Below are positions 1 to 5,693 of a DNA stretch of 5,693 nt, in pieces. The position numbers and the translations under genes were made by a program. Source of the DNA: Actinomycetes bacterium (GTDB lineage Bacteria; Actinomycetota; Acidimicrobiia; Acidimicrobiales; Microtrichaceae); NCBI GenBank assembly GCA_023427825.1, contig JAEZAI010000174.1:1-5693 (forward strand), read 5' to 3'. Below the pieces are notes generated by a model, which saw nothing but the letters and a program-made list of their open reading frames with translations, had not been told where the DNA came from and searched no databases. Each line of letters starts with the position of its first letter. The first letter of the stretch is position 1.

Positions 1-860
1 GTGCTCTTGGTGGTGGGGTCGGCGCCGGCGCCGCGGCGGACGCGCTCGAGGAGTGCTTGGGCGCGGAGCTCGTTGCGGGTGGGGATGTCGAGGTCGGGGT
101 TGTCTGCGGCGTCGGTCTTCCATTTGCGCCACAGCTGGTTGGCGGCCTTCTCCAAGAGCTGTTCGAAGCTGGCGCCGTCGGCGCCGGTGAGGGTGCCGTT
201 CACCACGAGGTCTTGGTCGGTGCGGTGTGTGGAGACGGTGGAGCGGGACTGCTCGGGTTCGGTGCCGTCGGTGTCGGCGTAGCGGGCGAGGTCGTCGACG
301 AGGACACGGAACTGGTTGAACGACGGCTCGGATGCGGACAGATCCAGCAGCGCTGATTGGGCGGCGGTGAAGGCGGGGGCGTTGCGGTCGTTGACCTTGC
401 CGGCGATGAGCGCAGCGCGCTCCGCGCTGATGTCGCCGCAGGCCAACGCAGCCGCGATCTGGGGCAGGTCGGTGCGGAGGCGGCGGGCGACCCGGGCTTC
501 GCCGGCGACGGCGGCGCGGGTGCGGCCGTGGCGGCGTTCGAACCAGGTGCCGGGGGTCATGCCGTAGCGGCGGTCGCAGAGGTCGCGTGAGGCGATCTCG
601 TCGAGCACGGCGCCGCCGATGGCGGCCAACGAACGGCGTGCGAGCTCGATGTCATCGAACAGGCCGAAGCACGCGTCATCCGACAATCCCTTCACGACCG
701 TCGAAGCCAGCTCTTTCGCAGCTGCCACCGCCGCCCGCGACTCGTCGGTGCCCGCATACGACGGGAGGAAGCGGAGCATCGGCGTTGGTTCGTCACAGCG
801 GCCCGTCTCCCTGCGCCCTTGTTCATCGCCATCGCCATCGCCTGCACCGGTCGAACACAT
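1..860 (-). CDS. DUF222 (13E12-type) HNH endonuclease family protein, 3' end outside window
   Basis: Translating the minus strand from the ATG at 860-858 gives 286 uninterrupted codons to the left edge, so the gene is cut by the window and not broken. After a low-complexity Gly/Asp/Arg-rich leader (residues 2-27), residues about 40-245 look like DUF222: the 'FDDIELARRSLAAIGG' helix, the 'RYGMTPGTWFERRHG' segment with following Arg/Ala-rich helix, 'CGDISAERAALIAG', and 'LVVNGTLTGADGASFEQLLEKA'. The visible end ('DIPTRNELRAQALLERVRRGA') is what normally precedes the C-terminal HNH nuclease domain in this 400-500 residue family; that domain is not visible. The family is multicopy in many actinobacteria and its cellular role is poorly known; DNA cleavage is inferred from the usual HNH domain. 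M28 (777-779) is an alternative start. The ATG at 860 is preferred because a -10-like element lies 6 bases upstream and the frame is open; neither start has a clear Shine-Dalgarno. A LexA-type box covers the start. Confidence 0.88.
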   Translation of the reverse strand, partial: MCSTGAGDGDGDEQGRRETGRCDEPTPMLRFLPSYAGTDESRAAVAAAKELASTVVKGLSDDACFGLFDDIELARRSLAAIGGAVLDEIASRDLCDRRYGMTPGTWFERRHGRTRAAVAGEARVARRLRTDLPQIAAALACGDISAERAALIAGKVNDRNAPAFTAAQSALLDLSASEPSFNQFRVLVDDLARYADTDGTEPEQSRSTVSTHRTDQDLVVNGTLTGADGASFEQLLEKAANQLWRKWKTDAADNPDLDIPTRNELRAQALLERVRRGAGADPTTKS

Positions 861-866
861 GTTCGT
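851..866. promoter_or_regulatory. LexA binding site (SOS box) over the DUF222 start codon
   Basis: The plus strand reads TCGAACACATGTTCGT. This matches the actinobacterial/mycobacterial SOS box TCGAAC-N4-GTTCGA at all but the last base, and CGAAC/GTTCG (852-856 and 861-865) are perfect inverted arms. The ATG of the minus-strand DUF222 gene (860-858) lies in the central four bases, so bound LexA would cover the transcription and translation start. Some 13E12-family genes of Mycobacterium tuberculosis are known members of the LexA regulon, which fits. That this gene is induced by DNA damage is inference. Confidence 0.8.
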
Positions 867-872
867 AGTATG
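867..872 (-). promoter_or_regulatory. Candidate -10 element for a leaderless DUF222 transcript
   Basis: On the minus strand CATACT (4 of 6 matches to TATAAT, with the key A2 and T6 present) ends 6 bases before the ATG at 860. That distance would put the transcription start at or next to the A of ATG, as in the leaderless mRNAs common in actinobacteria, and agrees with the absence of a Shine-Dalgarno sequence. No good -35 hexamer is visible. The element abuts the LexA box, so LexA binding would block it. Confidence 0.45.
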
Positions 873-876
873 AGCG

Positions 877-894
877 AGGGGTGTGACACTCCCC
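877..894 (-). terminator. Small hairpin between the regulator gene and the DUF222 gene
   Basis: The 58 bases between the Lrp-type gene stop (919) and the DUF222 start contain an imperfect hairpin: GTGT-G-ACAC at 881-889, extended by GGG (878-880) against CCC (891-893) with one bulged base (890). It could weakly end transcription of the regulator gene, but there is no following U-tract, and it also lies where the DUF222 -35 region would be. Treat as a structural observation. Confidence 0.22.
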
Positions 895-918
895 GAAGGT
901 GCGAGCGGCCGAGCGCCG

Positions 919-1362
919 CTAGTCGAGCTCGACGTCGCGCAGCACGATGCGCGTGGAGCTCTCGCTGACGCCCGACTCCATCTTCCAGGTGGTCAGCAGG
1001 CGGTCGAGCGTGGCCACGTCGGGGCAGGCGAGCTGCAGCACGTAGTCGTGCGCGCCGGTGACGTGCATCGCCGCCTGCACCTCAGGAGTGCGGGAGAGCT
1101 CGTCCTCGAAGTCCTCGTGGGCCGTGACGGTGCCCAGCTGCAGCTCGGTGATCGCCCGCAGGCCGATGCCGAGGACCGACAGGTCGACGTCGGCGTGGTA
1201 CCCCCGGATGACGCCCTCCCGCTCCAGCCGCCGGACCCGATCGGCCGTCGCGGTCGGCCCCAGACCGACCCGCTCGCCGAGCTCCCGCCAGCTGGCTCGC
1301 CCGTCGTGACGCAGCTCTTCGAGGATTGCCCGGTCCAGCGCATCGATCACCACGGATTCCAC
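919..1362 (-). CDS. Lrp/AsnC family transcriptional regulator
   Basis: A 147-residue protein, the usual Lrp/AsnC length. Residues about 7-57 form the AsnC-type winged helix-turn-helix ('IDALDRAILEELRHDGR', 'WRELGERVGLGPTATADRVRRLEREGVIRGY'). Residues about 65-140 form the RAM effector-binding domain, including 'HVTGAHDYVLQLAC', which matches the conserved G-x-x-D-Y turn that contributes to ligand binding in the family. Such proteins form dimers and higher oligomers that sense amino acids or related small molecules. The start chosen is the GTG at 1362-1360; the GTGs at 1353 and 1350 are alternatives. The same frame stays open far upstream across the opposite-strand exporter gene, but that extension is low-complexity Arg/Pro/Thr sequence and is not part of the protein. 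It diverges from a LysE-type exporter, its probable target; autoregulation is also likely. No Shine-Dalgarno is seen, and a -10-like element suggests a leaderless mRNA. Confidence 0.93.
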   Translation of the reverse strand: MESVVIDALDRAILEELRHDGRASWRELGERVGLGPTATADRVRRLEREGVIRGYHADVDLSVLGIGLRAITELQLGTVTAHEDFEDELSRTPEVQAAMHVTGAHDYVLQLACPDVATLDRLLTTWKMESGVSESSTRIVLRDVELD

Positions 1363-1429
1363 GGTGAAAGACCGTAGACGACGGGAAAGAACCCCGGAAA
1401 CTCGCCGCTCACCACGCGATGCTCGGTGG
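1363..1429. promoter_or_regulatory. Divergent regulator/exporter promoter-operator region
   Basis: On the minus strand TACGGT (1376-1371) matches the TAnnnT pattern of a -10 box and ends 8 bases before the regulator GTG, suitable for a leaderless transcript. The region also has GAAA-containing repeats on the plus strand: GAAAG at 1366-1370 and 1385-1389, and GGAAA at 1384-1388 and 1396-1400, the last two spaced 12 bases (about one helical turn). GGTGA (1363-1367) is inverted as TCACC (1409-1413). These could be Lrp-type contacts but no recognised operator is present. No convincing promoter for the plus-strand exporter is seen. The region's right end depends on the exporter start. Confidence 0.35.
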
Positions 1430-2083
1430 GTGATCCAGGTCCTGTTCTCGTCGCTCCTGTCGCCGGCCCTCGTGGCCGTCGCGCGCGACGTCGGTGCGGG
1501 CCTGACCACGGGCGTGCCGCTCATGATGGTCGTCGGACCGATCTCCCTCATGCTCGTCGACGTGGGCGTGCAGCGGGGCCTGCGCTCCGGGACCCCGGCC
1601 GCGGTCGGCGTGGCGCTGGGCGACCTGGTCTGCGCCCTGGTGGTCACGCTCTTCGGCACCGCGCTCGCCGCCGCGCTCCAGTCGGTGACCGACTGGTTCC
1701 GGCTGGCCGCCGCGCTGCTGCTCGTCGGCCTCGCCGGGCACGTGGCCGTGCAGGCGGTCCGGAACCGGAGCGTCGAGGATCCGTCCACCGCGACCGACCA
1801 TGCCGCCGCGCCGGCCCGCCGGCTGATCGGCGGGTTCATGGGCCTGACGCTCGCCAACCCGCTGTCCCTGCTGGTGTACGCCGGCCTGGTCGTGGGCGGC
1901 GGTGCGGGCGCCGGCACGATCGGCTGGGTGCTGGGCATGGGTGCGTCGTCGCTGCTCGTGCACGGCGGCTACGTGGGGCTCGGCCACGTCGTGGGCACGA
2001 CGATGCCGCCCGCCGCGCTCCGGGCGCTGCGGCTGGTCGCGGCGGCGATGCTCGTCGGATTCGCCGTGCACCTGCTGGGGTAG
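1430..2083 (+). CDS. LysE/RhtB-type amino-acid exporter family protein
   Basis: An integral membrane protein, 217 residues from this GTG start, close to the usual 200-220. It has the family pattern: an N-terminal hydrophobic segment ending in a G-P turn ('MMVVGPISLMLVDVGVQRGLRSG', about residues 32-54), an alanine/valine-rich helix ('AVGVALGDLVCALVVTLFGTAL'), a third helix ('RLAAALLLVGLAGHVAVQAV', 91-110), a charged loop (111-132), and the second-half signature 'FMGLTLANPLSLLVYAGLVVG' (136-156, N143-P144), then two more hydrophobic segments to the C-terminus. LysE-type proteins export amino acids or similar small molecules; the substrate here is unknown. The start is uncertain: GTG at 1364 would add 22 Arg-rich residues and nearly abut the divergent regulator start, while GTG at 1472 gives 203 residues and also fits the family. 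No start has a clear ribosome site. A Nudix gene follows after 11 bases. Confidence 0.82.
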   Translation: MIQVLFSSLLSPALVAVARDVGAGLTTGVPLMMVVGPISLMLVDVGVQRGLRSGTPAAVGVALGDLVCALVVTLFGTALAAALQSVTDWFRLAAALLLVGLAGHVAVQAVRNRSVEDPSTATDHAAAPARRLIGGFMGLTLANPLSLLVYAGLVVGGGAGAGTIGWVLGMGASSLLVHGGYVGLGHVVGTTMPPAALRALRLVAAAMLVGFAVHLLG

Positions 2084-2094
2084 CGTCGCCCGGC

Positions 2095-2664
2095 GTGCGC
2101 TGGCAGGTCCACGGTGAGCGGGACATCTACACGTCCGAGTGGCTGACCGTCGCGCTGGCCGACGTGGAGGTCCCCGCGGTCGGTGACCACCCGGCCCACC
2201 GGTTCGAGCACCACGTGGTCCGGTCCGAGCGCCCGGCCTCCGGCACGGTGGTCCTGGACCGGGTGGACGGCGTCGACTCGGTCCTCCTGCTGTGGCGGCA
2301 CCGGTTCATCACCGACACCTGGGGCTGGGAGATCCCGGCCGGCGGGGTGGACGAGGGCGAGACGTCGCTGCAGGCCGCTCGCCGAGAGGTGGTCGAGGAG
2401 TCGGGCTGGGACGTCGGCGGCGACGCCGGCACGCTCGAGCACCTGGTCGACTACTTCCCGCTCAACGGCATGGCCGACAAGCGCTTCGACCTCTTCCTGG
2501 CGCGCGGTGCCGTCCACGTGGGAGAGCCGACCGATCCGTCCGAGTCGGAGCGGATCGAATGGGTGCCGGTGGAGCGCCTGCGTGCCGAGGTCTCGGCGGG
2601 TCACGTGGGCGACGGGCTGTCGCTCACCGCCCTGCTCTGGTGCCTGGCCTTCGGGCTGATCTGA
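2095..2664 (+). CDS. Nudix hydrolase, ADP-ribose pyrophosphatase-like
   Basis: A 189-residue protein with a perfect Nudix box, G-x5-E-x7-R-E-U-x-E-E-x-G-U: G83, E89, then R97-E98-V99-V100-E101-E102-S103-G104-W105, where the glutamates bind the catalytic metal. The strand before the box, 'TWGWEIPAGGVDEGE', and the C-terminal 'SERIEWVPVERL' resemble ADP-ribose/nucleoside-diphosphate-sugar pyrophosphatases (NUDT5 type), which split ADP-ribose-like substrates into AMP and a sugar phosphate. The exact substrate cannot be read from sequence. It should be soluble and cytoplasmic; there is no signal peptide or membrane segment. The GTG at 2095 is chosen because family-like sequence ('WQVHGERDIYTSEW') starts right there. 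The frame upstream is open to 1426 but only as Arg/Gly/Ala-rich sequence overlapping the exporter gene. The 11-base gap to the exporter suggests co-transcription, with a GGGG run at 2077-2080 the nearest, weak, ribosome-site candidate. Confidence 0.92.
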   Translation: MRWQVHGERDIYTSEWLTVALADVEVPAVGDHPAHRFEHHVVRSERPASGTVVLDRVDGVDSVLLLWRHRFITDTWGWEIPAGGVDEGETSLQAARREVVEESGWDVGGDAGTLEHLVDYFPLNGMADKRFDLFLARGAVHVGEPTDPSESERIEWVPVERLRAEVSAGHVGDGLSLTALLWCLAFGLI

Positions 2665-2695
2665 ACGACCGAACCGACGCCGCACGGACGATCAG
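2656..2695. repeat. Inverted repeat spanning the convergent gene ends
   Basis: CTGATC (2656-2661) and GATCAG (2690-2695) form a perfect 6-base inverted repeat around the 27-base gap between the Nudix and sulfatase genes and include parts of both gene ends. The 28-base loop and lack of a U-tract make an intrinsic terminator doubtful. No other terminator is seen in the gap, so read-through of the two convergent units is possible. Confidence 0.25.
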
Positions 2696-4260
2696 GTCAG
2701 GCCCAGGCGCTCGAACTGGACGGCCGGCGCCTCGAGGTCGTCCAGCGCGTGGCGCAGCAGGTCCGCGAGCTCGGCCTCGGCCGCGGTGCCGACCAGATCC
2801 CGGGTCTCGCCGGGGTCCTCGACCACGTCGAACAGCATGCTGACGTCCGCGTGGTCCTCGGGGTCCGCCCAGAACGGCACGGGATCGCCGGGACCGAACG
2901 GCTGCTGGATGACCGGGACGTCGGAGCCCGGCATGAACTCGAGCGTGGCCCGCCGGTCGGGCCGTGGCAGCCGGATCCCGGGGAACGCGTGGATCGGCAT
3001 GGTCGACCAGCGGTTCGACCACATGGACAGCGGCCGGTTGCCCGGCTGGGGTGCCCGGAGGTAGCGGCGACGACCGTCGGTGACCGTGACCCCGCGACCC
3101 CACACGCCGGTGACCACGTGGTCTCGCACGGCGTCGGTGGCGGTGGCGTCGACGTCGCCTCGCAGCAGCGGCACGAGCGACCGCCCGTGGGTCCGGTGCC
3201 CCGGCGTCACGTCGAACACGCCGCACAGGGTGGCGTGGAGGTCGACCGTGGTCGTCAGCGCGCTCGTCGAACCGGGAGGGCGGCCGGGCCAGGCGATCAT
3301 CAGCGGGATGTGGCCGAGCGTCGACCGAACCGGGGTGTTGGGCTTCCCGAAGATGTCGTGCTCGCCCAGGTAGTGCCCGTGGTCGGTGCACACGACGACC
3401 GCGGTGTCGTGCCAGCGGTCCTGGCGGTCGAGCTCGTCGAGCAGCCGCCCGAGCTGGTGGTCGATGAACGTGAGCTTGGCGCCGTAGTTGGCCCGGATCT
3501 GGCGGGCGGTGCGCTCGTCGATCCAACCGTCGGCCACGGCGCGCACCGCGTACGGCGGCCAGATGACCTTGGGTCCCTCCCAGTCGGGGTCGTAGCGAGA
3601 CATCCATGGCTCGGGCACGTCGAACGGCTCGTGCGGGTCGAACTCGTCGACGAACAGCAGGAACCGGTCCGCCGCTCCTGACTCCTCGGCGAGCCAGCGG
3701 GTGGCCTCCGCCATGGTCCGCGCGCCGGGGAAGTCGTCCTCGGTCCGGAACCAGGTGCGGCTCTCGTCGTACGCGTGGGGGATCCAGCCCTCGCGGGCCG
3801 GCAGGGCCGGTGCGCCCACCCACGACGGGTCGGGCGCGGTCCGCCACGGGTCGCCCTCGTGGCCACGCACGTACGACCAGGCGCCGAAGTCGGTGTGGTA
3901 GTTCTCGCCGCCCGTCTCGAACAGGTGCGGGTGGTCCGACACGAGCATGGTGGTCACGCCCTCACGGCGGAGGTCGTAGGTGAGCGCGTCCTCCCAGACC
4001 TCGACCGAGCCCCACGGACGCCAGAGGAAGTCGAGGGCGCCGCAGAGGATGTCGTGGCGCGCCGGCATGCACGGCAGCGACCCGGTCTGGTGGTTGTCGA
4101 ATCGCAACGCCCGGGCGGCGAAGCGGTCCAGGACGGGGGTGTCCAACTCGTCGGAGCCGTAAGCGCCGAGCAGGTGGCGGTTCAGGCTGTCGAGCAGCAC
4201 GACCACCACGTTGCGGGGCAGTCCTGTCGGGCCGTCGGAGCCGTCCGCCCGGCCCGTCAT
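2692..4260 (-). CDS. Type I sulfatase (arylsulfatase-like, alkaline phosphatase superfamily)
   Basis: A 522-residue sulfatase, normal length. The N-terminal core strand 'NVVVVLLDSLNRHLLGAYG' carries metal-ligand D24. C64-M65-P66-A67-R68 in 'GSLPCMPARHDILCG' is the C-x-P-x-R motif whose Cys is oxidised to formylglycine, the catalytic residue. 'DEFDPHEPF' holds H210, 'CTDHGHYLGEHD' holds metal ligands D293 and H294, and K306 lies in 'FGKPNTP'. The C-terminal part ('LFDVVEDPGETRDLVG') is the usual sulfatase tail. It hydrolyses a sulfate ester; the substrate is unknown. No signal peptide or membrane helix is visible, so it is predicted to be cytoplasmic, unlike many secreted sulfatases. Maturation would need a formylglycine-generating enzyme, not encoded here. 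The ATG at 4260 lies 4 bases after the stop of the acyl-CoA synthetase gene, with no clear Shine-Dalgarno, so translational coupling is likely. The gene ends 27 bases from the convergent Nudix gene. Confidence 0.93.
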   Translation of the reverse strand: MTGRADGSDGPTGLPRNVVVVLLDSLNRHLLGAYGSDELDTPVLDRFAARALRFDNHQTGSLPCMPARHDILCGALDFLWRPWGSVEVWEDALTYDLRREGVTTMLVSDHPHLFETGGENYHTDFGAWSYVRGHEGDPWRTAPDPSWVGAPALPAREGWIPHAYDESRTWFRTEDDFPGARTMAEATRWLAEESGAADRFLLFVDEFDPHEPFDVPEPWMSRYDPDWEGPKVIWPPYAVRAVADGWIDERTARQIRANYGAKLTFIDHQLGRLLDELDRQDRWHDTAVVVCTDHGHYLGEHDIFGKPNTPVRSTLGHIPLMIAWPGRPPGSTSALTTTVDLHATLCGVFDVTPGHRTHGRSLVPLLRGDVDATATDAVRDHVVTGVWGRGVTVTDGRRRYLRAPQPGNRPLSMWSNRWSTMPIHAFPGIRLPRPDRRATLEFMPGSDVPVIQQPFGPGDPVPFWADPEDHADVSMLFDVVEDPGETRDLVGTAAEAELADLLRHALDDLEAPAVQFERLGLT

Positions 4261-4264
4261 GACG

Positions 4265-5693
4265 TCAGCCGACTCGGGCGTCGCCCGCCTCGGCGGTCTT
4301 CTTGGCCCACGGGTAGTCGGGCTTGCCGGACGGGGACCGGACGATCTCGTCGACCACGTGCAGCTCGCGCGGGACCTTGTAGCCGGCCACCAGCGTGCGG
4401 GCGTGGTTCGACAGCTCGTCCAGCTGCACCTCGTGGCCGTCGCGGACGTGCACGATGGCGGCGACCCGCTGACCCCAGCGCTCGTCGGGCACGCCGACGA
4501 CCAGGCAGTCGTAGACCGCGGGGTGGGACTTCAGAGCGGCCTCCACCTCTTCGGGGTAGATCTTCTCGCCGCCGGAGTTGATCGAGACCGAGCCTCGCCC
4601 GAGCATGACCAGCCGGCCGTCCTCGGTCCACCGGGCGAAGTCGCCGCCCATGGAGTAGCGGTTGCCGTCGCTGCCGGTCACGAAGACCTCGGCCGTCTTG
4701 ACCGGGTCGTTGAAGTAGCCGAGCGGGATGTTGCCGGTGCGGCCGAGCCGGCCCACGCGGGTGTCGCCCTTGGGGATGATCTCGAGCATCTCGTCCAGCA
4801 CGGCCACGTCGCGGCCGGGGTCGACGGTGGGGCCGCCGCCCTCGACCTTGTCGCCCTTGGCGGCGTAGGTGACGCCGTTGAAGCCGCCCTCGGTGGAGCC
4901 GATCGAGTCCGTGATGATCAGGTTGGGGAACCGGTCGAGGAACCGGTCCTTGACTGACTGCGAGAACAGTGCGGCGCTGGAGGAGACCGAGACCAGCGAG
5001 CCGGCGTCCCAGCGGTCGGGCTCGTCCTCGAGGGCCTCGATCAGCGGGCGGGCGACGGCGTCGCCGGTGATGATCACCGAGTTGATGCCGTGCTCGTCGA
5101 CCAGGTCCCAGACGGTGTCGGCGCCGAACTTGCTGACCAGCACGATCGTCGAGCCGATGAACCACTGGCTGAGCGTGGCGATCTGGGCGGCGCCGTGCAT
5201 GAGGGGCGGGATCACGCCGAAGATCAATGGCGTCTCGGAGGCCGCGGCCTGCTCGGCCTTGGTGTACTCGCTGGCGACGCGCTCGTTGGTCAGCGCGTCG
5301 ATGCCCTGCCCGAGCGCGAAGTAGATGTCCTCGTGACGCCACATCACGCCCTTGGGCATGCCGGTCGTGCCGCCGGTGTAGATGATGTAGATGTCGTCGT
5401 TCGACCGCTCGGGGAAGTCGCGCTCGGGTGAGCCCTGGGCGCAGGCGTCCTCGAACGAGATCGAACCGAGGCCGCTGGTGTCGGCGCCGGAGTCGTCGCC
5501 GATGTGCACGAGCGTGCGGAGCCTGGGCGACTCGTCGCGGACCGCGGCCAGCCGGGGCGCGTACTCCTGGTCGAACACGCACGCCACCAGCTCGGCGTTG
5601 CCGATCAGGTAGGCGAGCTCCGCCTCGACGTAGCGGTAGTTGACGTTGATCGGGACGGCCCGGACCTTGAGGCAGCCGAGCATGGCGGTGACC
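4265..5693 (-). CDS. Acyl-CoA synthetase (AMP-forming, FadD-like), 5' end outside window
   Basis: The frame is open through the right edge. The ATG at 5683 is internal: the codons before it continue in frame (V-T-A) and the segment after it ('VRAVPINVNYRY') normally lies some tens of residues into this family of about 530-550. Counting from that ATG, 472 residues are visible. 'YTGGTTGMPKG' (102-112) is the phosphate-binding loop, 'STEGG' (263-267) the adenylate-binding motif, 'GGDFARW' (346-352) the ribose-binding Asp, 'GRGSVSINSGGEKIYPEEVE' (362-381) the hinge and C-domain start, and K454 in 'PSGKPDY' the catalytic lysine. The enzyme makes an acyl-adenylate, then an acyl-CoA thioester. The 'VMWRHEDIYFALG' stretch and 'GGEKIYPEE' suggest the actinobacterial FadD group that includes sterol side-chain CoA ligases (FadD19-like), but that placement is low-confidence recollection. 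It is probably in one operon with the downstream sulfatase. Confidence 0.93.
   Translation of the reverse strand, partial: VTAMLGCLKVRAVPINVNYRYVEAELAYLIGNAELVACVFDQEYAPRLAAVRDESPRLRTLVHIGDDSGADTSGLGSISFEDACAQGSPERDFPERSNDDIYIIYTGGTTGMPKGVMWRHEDIYFALGQGIDALTNERVASEYTKAEQAAASETPLIFGVIPPLMHGAAQIATLSQWFIGSTIVLVSKFGADTVWDLVDEHGINSVIITGDAVARPLIEALEDEPDRWDAGSLVSVSSSAALFSQSVKDRFLDRFPNLIITDSIGSTEGGFNGVTYAAKGDKVEGGGPTVDPGRDVAVLDEMLEIIPKGDTRVGRLGRTGNIPLGYFNDPVKTAEVFVTGSDGNRYSMGGDFARWTEDGRLVMLGRGSVSINSGGEKIYPEEVEAALKSHPAVYDCLVVGVPDERWGQRVAAIVHVRDGHEVQLDELSNHARTLVAGYKVPRELHVVDEIVRSPSGKPDYPWAKKTAEAGDARVG

Noticed and set aside
1..868. Several plus-strand open frames of 77-99 residues at the left end.
   Set aside because: Their sequences are low-complexity or valine/glycine-rich shadows of the minus-strand DUF222 gene, which has recognisable family motifs throughout.
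907..923. GC-rich palindrome-like stretch around CGGCCG at the regulator gene end as a terminator.
   Set aside because: The arms do not pair beyond the 6-base core and there is no U-tract.
1363..1938. Minus-strand extension of the Lrp-type frame to 1938, which would give a 339-residue fusion.
   Set aside because: The extra sequence is low-complexity Arg/Pro/Thr/Ala with no domain, lies antisense to the well-supported exporter gene, and the domain itself starts right after the GTG at 1362. High-GC open frame by chance.
1426..2094. Plus-strand extension of the Nudix frame back to 1426, giving a 412-residue protein.
   Set aside because: The added part is Arg/Gly/Ala-rich shadow sequence in another frame of the exporter gene; Nudix homology begins at about 2095.
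2624..3847. A 407-residue minus-strand frame overlapping the sulfatase gene, and a 310-residue plus-strand frame at 2749-3681.
   Set aside because: Arg/Pro-rich or Val/Gly-rich compositions without motifs; the sulfatase frame contains all catalytic motifs across the same bases.
4211..5582. Long alternative frames (plus 4211-4957, minus 4257-5582) over the acyl-CoA synthetase gene.
   Set aside because: Both are shadows: their translations are repetitive Arg/Gly or Val/Asp sequence, whereas the third frame carries the full set of adenylate-forming motifs.
5681..5683. ATG at 5683 as the start of the acyl-CoA synthetase.
   Set aside because: The frame continues upstream to the edge, and the sequence right after this ATG matches an internal region of the family, so the true start is outside the window.

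Overview
This is a high-GC (by eye about 70% G+C) window. The mix of a DUF222/HNH (13E12-type) gene, an Lrp/AsnC regulator, a LysE-type exporter, a Nudix hydrolase, a type I sulfatase and a FadD-like acyl-CoA synthetase points to an actinobacterium. Acidimicrobiia is my best guess, but the class is inference only. No tRNA, rRNA, CRISPR array, insertion sequence or attachment site was seen.

Left part, minus strand (1-1362). A DUF222-family gene runs off the left edge. Its first 286 codons are visible; the C-terminal HNH nuclease domain expected for the family lies outside. Its ATG sits inside a near-perfect actinobacterial LexA box (851-866), with a plausible -10 element placed as for a leaderless transcript, so the gene looks SOS-controlled. 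Upstream of it on the same strand is a complete 147-residue Lrp/AsnC regulator.

Middle, plus strand (about 1430-2664). Diverging from the regulator is a LysE/RhtB-type exporter, followed 11 bases later by a Nudix hydrolase of the ADP-ribose pyrophosphatase type, probably in one transcription unit. The regulator and exporter form the common layout of an Lrp-type sensor controlling a neighbouring amino-acid exporter. Their shared upstream region is very short (67 bases or less, depending on the exporter start).

Right part, minus strand (2692-5693). An acyl-CoA synthetase, open at the right edge (start outside), is followed after 4 bases by a sulfatase with an intact C-x-P-x-R maturation motif and no signal peptide. 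The tight spacing suggests one operon. Together they could desulfate an intracellular sulfate ester and activate a carboxylic acid (for example a sterol-like or alkyl compound) as a CoA thioester; the substrate is inference. This operon converges with the exporter/Nudix unit across a 27-base gap.

The genes form three transcription units with ordinary family members. I see no clearly new system. The best points for a second look are the LexA box over the DUF222 start codon, the sulfatase/CoA-ligase pair, and the compact regulator/exporter divergent region.
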